Assembly: GCA_030407315.1 (NCBI GenBank)
Contig: JALQPE010002607.1
Coordinates: forward strand, 93,083 to 157,082
Length of the DNA stretch: 64,000 nucleotides
From: Asparagopsis taxiformis
Taxonomy: Eukaryota; Rhodophyta; Florideophyceae; Bonnemaisoniales; Bonnemaisoniaceae
Direction: 5' to 3'
This document shows positions 32,980 to 44,600 of this stretch, piece by piece. The stretch's first letter is position 1. Each line of letters begins with the position of its first letter. The position numbers were made by a program, and so were the translations under genes. The notes under the pieces were generated by a model. That model saw only the letters and a program-made list of their open reading frames with translations. It had not been told where the DNA came from and ran no database searches.

Positions 32980-35292
32980 ATGGCCCCCGGCATCGATGAG
33001 CCGACGGCCAGCTCACTAGCCAAGGAGCGAAAATCCTCGGCCACTACGACTACCAGTCGTAGAAAAGGGAGGGCAGCCAGCGTTCCGCGAAGTTCCCCTC
33101 CCCGAACTCGCGCAAACGCGCGAAAGAAGACTGCCTCGGCAGTTTCAGCGGCGACACCTCCAAAGTCGCCGCCCCCGGAGGAAAATGTCCACTCGCTGTC
33201 AAGCGTGGACTCAGGGATGGGCGCTAGGCCACTTACACTTCCTGTAGTGGCGCCTACCCCTAGAGGTGATGAATTATCGGTGGCTCAAGAGCCGACGCCT
33301 GCTGCAGCGAACAGCAGAAGCGAGGGGAAGAGAGTGCTTCGCGAGCCCTCTATCCATATTGACCCGCTTCCCAGCCTCGGCTTGACCACATTGCCATCCA
33401 CGGGACTGTTTTCGGACAGGCCCCCACGGATGCCAAGCACGGCCACTGCCCCTGCCAGTGCGGCTTTGAAGCAGCCGCCTGCCACGGCAGTTGCCCCGCA
33501 GGAGATCCGGGCTATCGCACGGGAGGTAGCCCGTGAAATCGCTCGCGAGGAGGTGCGTATCGACCGCGCCATTCACCCGCAGGCAGCTTATGACGATATG
33601 CGCGCCTCGCTGATCTCCGAAATCGTTCCCATCGTGACCAGACAATTGGAGTCGGTCGTGACCGAACGCGTTTACACGCGACTCAAGACGGCCCTAAGGC
33701 TCGAAATTCCGCATCTCGTCCGGGACGCCGTGACAGAAATGCAGGACGCCGAGGCGCCGTTAAGTCCGCTCTCTCCTCGCAGCAGGGCTGGCCGGAACGA
33801 TGACGCCGCTCGACCGGTTCGAATGGAACTGATCGGTGGAGACCCACCGAACCATGACCCCTGCAGGGAAAATAGGGAACATGAAGAAGCCCGTCGCTGG
33901 GTGGACCTCATGCGTGAATCTTGCGCTCAAGCCCCACACCAAGAACGCCCCCGGGCGGAAGAGTCACCAGACTCGTCTTACCCCGGCCTTGTCGAAATCA
34001 GGCCGCTTAACGAGCGCTTCACGAAGGCCCTATCTTACCGCACATATAGGTTGCGGAACCAAGACGACCGCTACGACGATGAAGTCGCCCAGCGGCTGTC
34101 CCGGACGGCACGACAGCTCAGGCATGTCATGACCGTACCGCTCTTCACTGGTGAAGACCCAATCGCCGTTCTGGCGTTCTTGAAGAACTTCAAGTTTGCG
34201 TGTGATGAAACCGGCGTGGCCGAAGGAGCAGCCCTCCCGCTCATGAAATATTTCATGGCTGGGGAGGCTCGTGAAACGATGCTCTCTTACGTCGGCCGAG
34301 GCACGGGTTTTGCCGACGCACGTCCGGGAATTGATATCATCAATTCCTATCCGGAAGCCGTCAACTGGCTGTTACTCGCGTACGCGAAGGAGTCGGTACT
34401 CCAGCACGCGTACCGTCAAGTCACGCAAATGCGCCAAGGCGTAGCAGAGACTGAAGACCAGTTCGCCTTCCGTCTCCGAAGGGAAGCCCTGAGGTGCGGT
34501 GACGCATTCCTCGAGCGCTCCCTCATGGCGATTTACATCGATGGGTTATTATCATATTCACAACACGTTGTGCGGGATGATGTGTCCAAGAACCCCCGTA
34601 TGACGTTTCAGGACGTTCGTATGCGCGCGCAGAGCCTTGGCAATACTGCTCGTGAAACGCAGCGCCAACACTCCCGCCTGCGCACTAATCCCCCGATACC
34701 TACGCAGAAACGGGTGACCACGCGTAGGGTGAATACGATATCCGTGGACGAAGGAACGCTCGCGAGCGAACAAGGCAATAACGCCGTGTTGGCCGTGGCC
34801 TTCGGCTGGGAAAATACCCCGCCTCTGGATTCGGTCGATACGACTCCCATAGGAGTTTCCGAAGGAGGGGTAGAGGCCGGCGCAACCGCCCGCACCCCTA
34901 CTCAACGCCAGTTGGACTTCAATGGCTCCGATGGTGGTCGACGAGAAAGGGGCCGTGGAAGACTCTTGGGTCAGCGACGGGAATACCCTAAGACCCCACA
35001 CTCGCGAGTGTACACCAGTGCACGCACACCGCCACGTTGCCTCGTATGCCGCAAGGTGGGTCATGTCATGACCCAATGCCGCTTACTCCCCCAGGAGGTC
35101 CGCGATAGCATCAAGGCCGCGCAGGCGCGCGAACCATACGACCAGAACGAAAGGGATTTGCTACGCACCCTACTGGTTGACACTGAAGAAGCGGAACTCC
35201 CACGGGAGTTGGACGAGTTATCGATAGGAGGGAGCTCTTCCTCCAGCGATATTGGCCCCCACCCGGAAAACGGGATGGAGGAGGCGATGTAG
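32980..35292 (+). CDS. gag: Ty3/gypsy Gag polyprotein
   Basis: The 770-residue frame starts with a long, basic, Ser/Pro-rich N-terminus. It has a coiled-coil-like charged part near 170-260 and a retrotransposon gag capsid domain at about 380-560 (PLFTGEDPIAVLAFLKNFK, QHAYRQVTQMRQG, RLRREALRCGD). A classic CCHC zinc knuckle, CLVCRKVGHVMTQC, sits at about 686-699. The protein forms the particle and binds element RNA. The frame is intact, in contrast to pol. The ATG is the first after the leader, and the N-terminal extension is longer than in typical gypsy Gag. Confidence 0.85.
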   Translation: MAPGIDEPTASSLAKERKSSATTTTSRRKGRAASVPRSSPPRTRANARKKTASAVSAATPPKSPPPEENVHSLSSVDSGMGARPLTLPVVAPTPRGDELSVAQEPTPAAANSRSEGKRVLREPSIHIDPLPSLGLTTLPSTGLFSDRPPRMPSTATAPASAALKQPPATAVAPQEIRAIAREVAREIAREEVRIDRAIHPQAAYDDMRASLISEIVPIVTRQLESVVTERVYTRLKTALRLEIPHLVRDAVTEMQDAEAPLSPLSPRSRAGRNDDAARPVRMELIGGDPPNHDPCRENREHEEARRWVDLMRESCAQAPHQERPRAEESPDSSYPGLVEIRPLNERFTKALSYRTYRLRNQDDRYDDEVAQRLSRTARQLRHVMTVPLFTGEDPIAVLAFLKNFKFACDETGVAEGAALPLMKYFMAGEARETMLSYVGRGTGFADARPGIDIINSYPEAVNWLLLAYAKESVLQHAYRQVTQMRQGVAETEDQFAFRLRREALRCGDAFLERSLMAIYIDGLLSYSQHVVRDDVSKNPRMTFQDVRMRAQSLGNTARETQRQHSRLRTNPPIPTQKRVTTRRVNTISVDEGTLASEQGNNAVLAVAFGWENTPPLDSVDTTPIGVSEGGVEAGATARTPTQRQLDFNGSDGGRRERGRGRLLGQRREYPKTPHSRVYTSARTPPRCLVCRKVGHVMTQCRLLPQEVRDSIKAAQAREPYDQNERDLLRTLLVDTEEAELPRELDELSIGGSSSSSDIGPHPENGMEEAM

Positions 35293-35324
35293 GGGAACCG
35301 CCTCCGAGCGCCTCGACACCCTGT

Positions 35325-38300
35325 GTGAAATTCGCTCATTCACCGCTTCCGGATGCCGAACAAGTTGGTCAAGTCCAAACGGCTACTAGCCAACTTGCCC
35401 CTGTAGTGCAGAACCTTGTCCAAGGACAACCAGCCGGCTCAAGGGATGAGCCCGGTGACGTCTCTGTACTAGCCGTCGGAACGCGCAACTACCAAGTTGA
35501 CGCGTTGCTAGGATTGACCAAGGTCAGTTTTAGTTATTTAGCCGCAGTGTTGGACACTGGGGCCAGCCTTAGTGTTATTCGAGAGAACGCGCTCCCCACT
35601 GATTGGCGGCAGCGATATCCTCTCGAAAAAATTCCCGCAGGAACTCGAGTTCTTGATGCAAACGGCCGCCGTATGCCACCAATTGCCGTGGCAATCCTAC
35701 ACCTCCAGGTTGGGAAATCGACGATTCGGCAACGCTTCATAGTTGTCGAACAACTCGCAGTCGCTTGCATCCTTGGATGTGATTTCATCAACGCTCATGT
35801 TGATGCCGTACTTCCGCCAAAACGGCTGTTTATCATGCGCCATACCCAGGAACGTATACCCATTGGGTGGCGGAAGTCTCTCACAAGAGTACCAGCGCCT
35901 CAGTCGCCATTGCTACCGAGGCCGCGCAACCGCAACGTCCGCGTGGCTGCGAGTATAACCCTCCCGCCGCGACGGACCACTCGAGTCTCTGTAATTACTT
36001 CTGAACTAGGTCTCCAAGTCTTGGTTCCGAAGAAGGCCCTTCTTGAAGGGAAAACATCCAGATGGCGAACGGTGTCATCAGCGCTCGCGCGTTGGTACCA
36101 TTCGTCGTGGAGGTTGCCAATTTCGGCAACCGAGATGTAAAGTTGCCCAAAGGCATGGTTCTCGGACACACTGAGGGTCCGCCAGCCTCAATACTCACGG
36201 TCGGATCCATAGAGAATGGCCCGCGCGAGGCTAACGACCCTGGGAGAACCAAAGACCCACGGGTCATCGATAATTCCTTACCGGTTGGTGGCGAGCCACC
36301 GACGGGCGAGGCATGCCTTCGGGCAGAACCGGCGCCAGATTGGCGCCAAACCGTGTTGGACACTATCGAAGTCTCCAACCCTTCCCTTGGGAAGAAAATC
36401 ATAGCGATGCTGGAAAAGCACGCGTCGATGTGGAGTGGTCACCTTGGTGAGATTTCAGCGACGCAGCACCGCATCGACTTGAAGCCAGACACCGTGCCAA
36501 TTCGGCAAGCACCGTACCGATCGGGGCATAAAAATCGCGAGATTATAGCCACCCAGGTGCGCGAAATGCTTCAGGCCGGCGTCATCGAGCCGGCACAGTC
36601 AGAATGGGCGAGCCCAGTTGTGGTTGTGCCGAAAAAGGATGGTTCGTCGCGCTTCTGCGTCGACTACCGACGGCTTAACGCCGTGACAGTTAAGGATGCA
36701 TACCCCATCCTGAGGATGGATGACTGCATCGACTCCCTCGGTGAAGCAGCCATTTTTACCACGCTTGATTGTAACAGCGGGTATTGGCAGATTCCAATCG
36801 CCGAGGCGGACAAGGAGAAGACGGCTTTTACAGCACACGTTGGTTCCTACCAATTCGTGCGCATGCCTTTTGGCCTTACTAACGCGCCCACAACCTTCCA
36901 GCGTGCGCTTGGCATTCTCCTTTCGGGAGTCAAATGGTAGTTCTGCCTAGTGTATCTCGACGACGTAATTATCTTCTCGCGGGAAGAAGAAGAACACATT
37001 GCGCACGTCGACGCCATATTGACCATTCTACGGAATGCAGGAGTCTCGCTCAAGTTCAAGAAGAGCGAGTTCTTCCGCAAGAGTGTGGATTATCTCGGAC
37101 ACTGCATTCGACCGGGCAAGCTCGAGGTCATAACCACTGGCCTAGATGCGATCCACGGATCATTGTACCCACGAACGCAAACACAGTTACGGAGTTTTCT
37201 GGGTTCTTGCAACGTCTACCGACGTTTCGTTAAATCCTATGCCAAGATATCTGCGCCGCTCACGGAGCTTCTAAAGAAGGGTATGCCCGTGAAGTTGGAT
37301 GAGCCCTCAGATGCTCAGATTGAGGCATTTAACGAGTTGAAAAAGGCGCTCGCGTCACCACCTATCCTACGCCTCCCGCATGCTGGAAGCCGTACACGCT
37401 CGACGTAGACGCGTCGGACGGGCAGATGGGGTGCGCCCTATTGCAAGAACAGGAGGACAAAATGCTACACCCCGTGGGGTACTGGAGCAAAACGCTCACG
37501 GACACGCAACGCCGCTACACGACAACGGAGAAGGAATGCCTATCGGTGTTTTGGGCTATCAGCCTCTTAAGGCCCTACTTAGAAGGGGCTCGCTTCACCG
37601 TCAGAACGGATCATAATTCGCTCACATGGATCCTGTCCATTACCCCTTCCGAGGGACGTCTAGCACGCTGGCGACTACGGTTGTCGGAGTTCGACTTCGA
37701 TATTCAATACCGCCCAGGTATTAAAAACGTCGTTCCAGACGCGCTGTCGCGGATAGAGACCACCGGTGAAGACCGAACCCCCATAGACGAGGACATACCC
37801 ACCTTCTCAATCCAAGAAGGGGAGAAGACCCACGGGACCTTTACGGAGGATGATGAGTACAGAGTGACAGAGGATATGTATCCGTTGCCCTTGGGCGATG
37901 CCGTGCCATGTTTTATCTCCACCCACGAGTTGGTACCCGAAACCATCTCGAGGGATGAGTGGATCCAAGCGCAGTTGGTTGATGAGTTTTGCCAGACTAT
38001 GCGCAAACGTATGGATGACGGAGTGGACCAGCAAGTGGTTCTTACAGAAGACGGGATCCTCGCGAGGAAATTGCCAGCGCTCGCTCGCCCACAGGTCCTC
38101 GTGCCCGAATCGCTACGGCCTCGGCTGCTGCGTAACTATCATTACTCCGCCACTGCTGGACATCCAGGGGTGAGGCGGATGTACGATACTCTACGACAGG
38201 GACTTTACTGGCCGACCATGGTCGTCGAAGTGCACTGTAGTATACGTGGCAATTCCGAAATTGCAAATATTTACGTTTTCCGCGGAATTCGAATTTCGGC

Positions 38301-40396
38301 GGACACGACCGGCGACAGCAATGCACGAACATTGCTGGCGCATGCGCGCGCGCAACCGGCACACGTGTGCAACGAACGTACTGGCAACGGCCAACGGACC
38401 AACGGGTCCCTACGTGTGACCCACAAGGTCCTTTCCCATTCGGGGACGTTACGAGCAGTGTTTACACTGTAAAGCGATGCCATCGTGGCCATATAGGTAT
38501 TGGCATCGTGCCGGGAGGGAAAGGGGACAATTCATCGAACGAGCAACGGCTCTAGTCTACGACTGACTTCTACGTTACGTTTACGTTTTGCCTAACGAGG
38601 CTTCGTCTCCGTCGAGCTGCGTACTCCCTACCCATCGCCGCACGTAAGGCTGATTGCGTGTAGTGCCTCCGGGCTTGGTTGAGAGCGCCTCCGGTGACGT
38701 GCCACCTCGTTTATTGAACGTAATCCTTGCGTGGATTGTTGCGTCGTGACGCTCGTGTCTACTCGCTAACATATCTCTACCCTTTCTACCTACCAATACA
38801 GTCAAAACACCAGCGGGTGGGCTGTTCGTTCGTTTCGTTAAGGACAGCGTGTCCACTAGCTCGTACCAGCTACTTCGTCTCACCGAACTATCGTTCCACA
38901 TGCACACCACCGTGCGCGGATGCGAAACATGCGCCAGGGATAGGATGCAGCTGTCCCGCCATACCAACCCCTTGAAGTTGTTCCCGGCCCTCAGGCCACT
39001 TGAGGACGTCGCAATAGACCTCATGGGTCCTCTACCGAAAAACTCCCGAGGGAAGTTACACGTTCTGGTCATCATGGACCGTTATTCCAAGCTGTGGAGG
39101 CTCGTGGCCATGCGCTCGATACAAGCTAGCTTGGTTGTGAAAGCCTTTGTGGAGGAATGGGTGTTTACTTATGGGGCACCTAAGACTATCCTGTCGGATA
39201 ATGGACCCCAGTTTCGTTCTAAAACCTTCGTCGACGCCTGCGTCATTTTGGGTATCAAGCCGGTGACTGCTACTACGTATCATCCGCAGACGAATGGTCA
39301 AGTCGAACGATTCAATAGGACGCTCGCGTCTATGCTGCGCCATTACGTGGCTGAGGATCATCGCAACTGGGACGAATACCTCCCCGTCCTTGCCTACGCG
39401 TACAATCGGTGCATGCACCGCTCGACGAATACAATTCCCTTCGAATTGGTCTTGACGCGCGCGCCGCCGCCGATAGGCTTGGAGGATATTACACTCAAAG
39501 GTGATGAAGCCTGGACGCGTGATTCCTGGCGCCAGCAGCTACGTGGTTTGTATGCGCGTGCTAATTCCTCGCTCGCGAGAATGCAAGCCCGGTACAAGCG
39601 CGACTTCGATAAGGCGGTGCGAGCACCAAATCGCCGCATCCGAGCCGGGGACGCAGTCTATATCGACTTGCACAATACCTCCCAGGAGACGACTATACTC
39701 GGGCGAGCCCGGAACAAGTTGGATTTCCAATCGATGGGTCCGTATACGGTTATATCTAACCAAGGTCACACGTTTGACATACTTGTCGACGGAATTCCCG
39801 AGGGAATTAGTTCGGATCGCGTACGCCCAGCCCCGGGTCATGGACCGGTGCAGCCGGGTAGCGACGGCAATGGGGAAGGCCGCGAAGCCGCTAATTCAAG
39901 AGGTCGACCAATCGATCGATTGCCGCGTCGCCCCCGGGCGAACGAAGTACAGACGGAGCCGGGTTCCGAAGCGCTTCTACCAGCGGATAGGGCGGCCCCG
40001 CCATCCGGGGATACGGTAGCCGACCCGTCCAATCCCCAAGGAAGCACCCCCGCGCCAATCGTACGCGAAGATTACCCACGGGTAACGCAGGACGCAAGCG
40101 AACTGGTCAGTCCGACGCCGGTCGACGGTGACTCCGAGGAACACTCCAAGGAGTATACGATAGACGACCTTATCGAGAAATGGGTAGACGATGATGGCAT
40201 GTCCTACTTCCGTGTGCGCTGGTTGGGGTACGCCCCCGAGGAGGATACCTGGGAGCCGGAAGCGAACCTTCCCCCAGCTATAGTGGCTCGGCATCGGAAA
40301 CGGACCGCACGTCAAAAAGAGCGCGCTCGTTTCAAACGGCCGAGTCACAGCCGGAAGGTAAGAATATCGTTGATCCACGGCGTCCGTTGGATCTAA
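35325..40396 (+). pseudogene. pol: Ty3/gypsy chromovirus Pol (PR-RT-RNaseH-INT-chromodomain), broken
   Basis: Domains in order: protease (VLDTGASLSVI, ~35550), reverse transcriptase (VPKKDGSSRFCVDYRRLN, MPFGLTNAP, then YLDD at ~36953), RNase H (DVDASDGQMGCALL, TTEKECL, RTDHNSL), integrase zinc-binding (HPGVRRMYDTLRQGLYWP and CETCARD), integrase core (DLMGPLP, SDNGPQF, NGQVERFNRT), and a C-terminal chromodomain (about 40155-40310, YFRVRWLGYAPEEDTWEP). The chromodomain places it among chromoviruses, whose integrases target chromatin. Lesions: frameshift near 36050, TAG stop at 36938-36940 immediately before YLDD, frameshift near 37385, a 665-bp solo LTR in the integrase (38236-38900), and probably a frameshift near 40350 after which a tail continues to about 40627. 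Confidence 0.9.
38236..38900. mobile_element. 665-bp solo LTR nested in the gypsy integrase
   Basis: The insert begins TGTAG and ends CCACA (canonical TG...CA). It is flanked by the 5-bp duplication TGCAC at 38231-38235 and 38901-38905. Removing it and one TGCAC rejoins the integrase frame exactly (VVEVH followed by TTVRGCETC). A solo LTR arises by recombination between the two LTRs of a full element. It contains no ORF of note and does not obviously match the leader of the host gypsy element. Confidence 0.95.
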
Positions 40397-41206
40397 GTGA
40401 CGCACAGTCACCGGACCCAGATGTCACGCGCTGGTTGGCCGTGGCCAAATGGCAACGTACACAACCAGACCGATATATCGCTACGAGTGTACGCTGACCA
40501 CGGCGCGTGCGCCGTGCCGGAAGGGATGGACGCAGATCGGGCGGGAGCCAATAGAAACACCACGGATGTCGACATCCAGGGTGATCGCCCTGACGTATTC
40601 TTCCCCTTTCTTGGTGAAGTAATGTAGGGTCAATAACCCGCCTAAGGCGCGTACCCCCCCTTCCTGAACCCCCTCTGCCACGTCAAGGGAGCAATCAACG
40701 GACCGCGGCCGACTCCGCAACCCTTTCTTCCTAGGAAGCCCCTTGTGCTTCCGTGCCCGGGACCACCCTTTGGTCAATGCTCGAAATCGAAATGGATCAA
40801 TTGTCGCGGCCACAGTTAGCGACGCGTGCTTTCCTATAGGGACCGCGGCATGACTGACTAATCACGGCCCGCCATCCTGTGGCTTCGCCAACTCACTCGT
40901 GAGTTCCAGCCTGCAACCATTAATCATTGCCCCACGGGAGTTCCTTGTTATGCACGCCGCGGCGACTCGCGACCCGCAACCGGGAAGGCATAGATGCCAG
41001 TATGCGACTTCATTGTCCATACCATAGCGCGCAAAGTCCGAGGACTTATGAGGAAGCATCCGGAGTATACCCTTCGTCCTTGGACTAAGGGGTACTTTGC
41101 AACCAGCCTTGAGAGGAAAAGGGTAGTTCGCAAAATTACTACCTCCGGAAAGGATGAACTGACGGTGACGGAATTGGAGGGCGCGACGATAACCGTCCTT
41201 GAATCA
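40397..41206 (+). other. 3' tail of the gypsy element
   Basis: An open frame in a shifted register to 40627 (ending PDVFFPFLGEVM) looks like the continuation of Pol after a frameshift. A further 72-codon frame at 40994-41212 (MPVCDFIVHTIARKVRG...) was not recognised. No polypurine tract directly followed by an LTR was identified; a G-run occurs at 41579-41587. Confidence 0.4.
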
Positions 41207-42420
41207 CATTAATGTAGTGGTCGCCGATGCGTTCGAAACTTCGCACACGTGCAATTCTGAGTACGCTGGACCCCGTCAGAAACTTGGAAGGTAGTTGGTC
41301 GTGACCAGAGACATGCACTCGAGCCGACAGCGCGCTATTACCATGGTGCGTCAGCCGCGCCTCCGCAAGGCCCTGGCCAGCAACGCCAACATCGCGAGTC
41401 CGCAAGGAAATGAATGTCACCAGCAGCCCGTATCATCCCCAGTGAAGCCACCCTAGGGTGTCGTTTGCAGGCCGGGACCAGAAGCAAATTACGCCCGAGA
41501 CTTAAGGAAAATTTTGCAAACTGCCCTGAGAGCAAATGGCAAACTGCAAAATTCAACACCCCTAATAAGGGTCAATTGGGGGGGGGGAAGCTTGGGGGTG
41601 CGAGGCAGTCACCCTCGATTTACATTAATGTAGTGTCCACCGATGGGCTTGAAAATCCGCACATGGACACTCTAGGGTATGCTGAACAGCACCAGCGGCT
41701 TGGAAAAACAGTTGGCCAAGGCCGAACACCCGCGGCAAGGGTAACGCATCTGCGTAGAATTCACTTTCGCGGGACGTTCTAAAGCCGATTACGGCTAGTT
41801 TTGCTAACTTTTTCGGAAGGCGTCAACGCCAGCATTCCCAACGACTTCCGACGGTTCTGTTCGCTATGGTTTCGAACAAGTGGCGATGCAAATTAACATT
41901 CGTCCTTGGACTTAGAAAATTTCGGCGATCTGCTCCCAGGCCAATTTGGGCATTGCAAAAATTTGTCATCTGCGAAATTGGGCAAGATGCAACCTGAGGG
42001 TGAAACACAATAACCTCAGTTTACATTAATGTAGTGTCCACCATTGTCCTTCCAAACTCGCGCACGGGCACTCCGGAGTACACTGAACATCGCTAGCGAC
42101 TCAGAAAACCAATTGGCCTCGGCCATCACCCATTTCAAGGTCGACTCACTCGGGAGGATTTCGCCTCAGTGAGCGCCCTGTCACTGATGGTGGCCAACTC
42201 TCCTAACTTGCGCGGAATGCGCCGACGCTAGCGTTACCAGCGTCTCACAACAGTCCTGCCCGTAGTCATCCTGAACAAGTGGCTGCGCAGGACAACGGTC
42301 GTCTTCGGACTTGGAGATATTTTACAGCTCGCCTCTTACACTATGGCCAGTTGTAATTATCCGCGGTGGGATGCACGTACCTTGGAACTCTCGACACGCG
42401 TGCGTGGATGGTCGCACGAC
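41207..42420 (+). repeat. Three degenerate ~400-bp tandem repeats
   Basis: The landmark CATTAATGTAGTG recurs at 41207, 41623 and 42024, giving periods of 416 and 401 bp. Each unit repeats the same succession of landmarks (a CACACG/CACATG/CACGGG-type stretch, then AACGCCAG / GACGCTAGC, then GAACAAGTGGC). Units are diverged by substitutions and small indels. No coding potential. 42421-42609 shows nothing further. Confidence 0.8.
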
Positions 42421-42609
42421 ACCTCGACTTCCGTCCAGTGGGAATTCTATTGCCGGTTCAATGCGCGAGAGCGATTCTCACTCACCGGCTTGCCGGTAAA
42501 GATTGTCACTGCGGCGATCGAGCCGCCTGACAAAGGCAATGACGTCTTGAAAGACAGCGTCAATTCGGATTGCGAATCCAGTTGAATTCGCATAATAGCG
42601 AAGGCTGTA

Positions 42610-42910
42610 CGTCTGTGTTTTCGGAAGTGGTCGCGGACGTCCAGTCTCTCTAGTACGGGTCCTAGTCGGCCCCGAGATTTACTAGAACAAATGAACGTCC
42701 GCGTCCAAAAAAAATTTTAGATGCGGACGTCCACTTTCTCTAGTACATATGGCGGAACACTAGGGCCCGACATCCACTTTCTCTAGTACGTTTGGCGGAA
42801 TACTAGGACCCGACATCCACTTTCTCTAGTACCTATGGCGGAATACTAGGGCTCGACATCAACTTTCTCTAGTACATACAGCTGAATCCTAGGACCCGAC
42901 ATCCAGTATA
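42610..42910 (+). repeat. Left terminal inverted repeat with subterminal motif array
   Basis: After the terminal ~33 bp come four to five ~60-bp units, each with a GACATCCACTTTCTCTAGTA-like stretch and a GCGGAAYACTAGG stretch (about 42715-42905). Arrays of this kind next to the TIR usually serve as transposase binding sites in CACTA-related transposons. Confidence 0.75.
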
Positions 42911-43029
42911 CAATATATCAGCGAAAACCGGGAGGGAAGAAATTACAGCTGATGGTAAATTCAGGGCCCATATCGGACCGTATTTTATTCTCTCATTTAC
43001 GAAACTGCTGGTATACAATACGTCTCTCT

Positions 43030-43173
43030 AGAATAGGAAATACATATCTGGTCAGAATAGGAAATAAATACCCGGTTAGAATAGGAAATACGTATCCAGC
43101 CAGAATACGGAATATGTATCCAGTCAGAATACGGAATATGTATCCAGCCAGAATATGAAATACCTGTCAGCAT
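43030..43173 (+). repeat. Six 24-bp tandem repeats
   Basis: Units begin AGAATAGGAAATAC or AGAATACGGAATATG and end TCCAGCC or a variant. Six follow in direct succession with substitutions only. No coding frame spans them convincingly. Confidence 0.85.
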
Positions 43174-43502
43174 ATCGTCGATCACCCATCTCCCTCACTA
43201 TCGCGTTCTCCCTACCATCCGAACGCCATGCACCACCATCCGCACATACTTCAAGAACCCTCACGACCTTGATTACAAAAAATCCGCTCCTTCCCAATTC
43301 CATCCCCGCTTTCCTCGACACCACCCCAGCCCATTAAATCATCAAGACATCAAACACGAACATGGTCAGCAAAATCTTACACCACTTGAAACCCACTCTC
43401 ACTTCTATCGTATGCCCCAAAATATACACATACCAGAAACACCTCACAGCTTCATTCCCCATCTTCCTACATCCCTTCTTCACTCTCCTTGAGTCCTGCC
43501 GT

Positions 43503-43930
43503 TCCTGCTTCACCACTCCTGCATCACATACACAACATCGGAATCAACCACAACAGTCAGATTCAAAAGCAACGCTTACCACGCCAGATATCCTAGAAAC
43601 TCCCTTACTTACCTCTCTTCCATCCTACACACAATACAAACCATGATCCAAAAACCTTGCAATGAATAATCAAAGTCAGCAGTCCATATCTTCGCAAAAC
43701 AAGTCTTGGCACTCAATGAAACTTACCTTCCGTCATCAACATTCCTGCATCATCTACACAACATCGGAATCAACCACAACAGTCAGACTCAAAACCAACC
43801 TTCCCTCGCAGCATACTTTCAAAACTTCACGTACCTTCGCTCCACACAATACACACCATGAGTCAATAGGCTTCCAATGAAAAATATCGCATCAACGGAA
43901 ATAGTCAGACTCAAAACCCACGCTTCCTTC
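43503..43930 (+). repeat. Imperfect direct repeats in the transposon 5' region
   Basis: The phrase ACACAACATCGGAATCAACC with the following ACAACAGTCAGA recurs at about 43529 and 43756, and a decayed version (ATCAACGGAAATAGTCAGAC) near 43892. Stretches between are partly similar (CACACAATACA-ACCATGA). Unit length is about 230 bp. No gene is seen in 43174-44600. Confidence 0.7.
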
Positions 43931-43965
43931 AACGCATACCCTCGAGGGTAGAGGATGGAACGAAG

Positions 43966-44003
43966 GTACGTGCGCGAATCTTGATCAAGATTCGCGCACG
44001 TAC
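43966..44003. repeat. 38-bp perfect palindrome without loop
   Basis: Arms GTACGTGCGCGAATCTTGA and its exact reverse complement abut without spacer. Such a sequence can extrude a cruciform or be a dimer binding site. It lies ~600 bp upstream of the transposase start. Confidence 0.95.
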
Positions 44004-44600
44004 AAAGCAAAGGCGGTCAAAGAATATCAGTCAGTGATGAGGGCGGAGTGGAGCCTGCGGCGTCGACCGGACAGCTTTCTGCGTCCGCTTAAGTCTTGCT
44101 GTGCATACTCGAAATCATCGCCGGCAGTGAGATTGAGTATGGCCCAAGCCATGGTCTCTGAATCCCCGAACAATGAGATCCGGATCGAGAACAACGAATA
44201 TAAACATATAATCATATATATGAGAATCCATTTGCTTTCCTTACATGATCCGTGGCATATCCGCTGTAAAGCACATTCAGATTCCACGAAGTTCGGAAAT
44301 AAAAAAGTTTATTATTACAAATGAATTAATTGAAAATTCATCTCCCAGGCCGGTCGTTCGTCCTTCCATGCACACGTTGCCAGCACGCAATGTGATGTAA
44401 CAGTTGGAAATGATTGAACTCTCGGTTAAATTCCACCGTTGGGATGTCAGCTGGAGTGAGCACAAAACTACTACCCACAAAACTACGAACACGTTACATT
44501 CCAAGTCTCGAAAGCACCACAAAAATAAAATTGGTCGCATCTGGACGGCACAGTCTCCCCTGTTCAGCTCGCAATCCTCCCTTTTGCGTCAAAACTCGAC

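Noticed and set aside
41579..41590. G-run as the polypurine tract of the gypsy element
   Set aside because: It lies inside the second tandem repeat interval and is not followed by a TG-starting segment matching the 5' leader.
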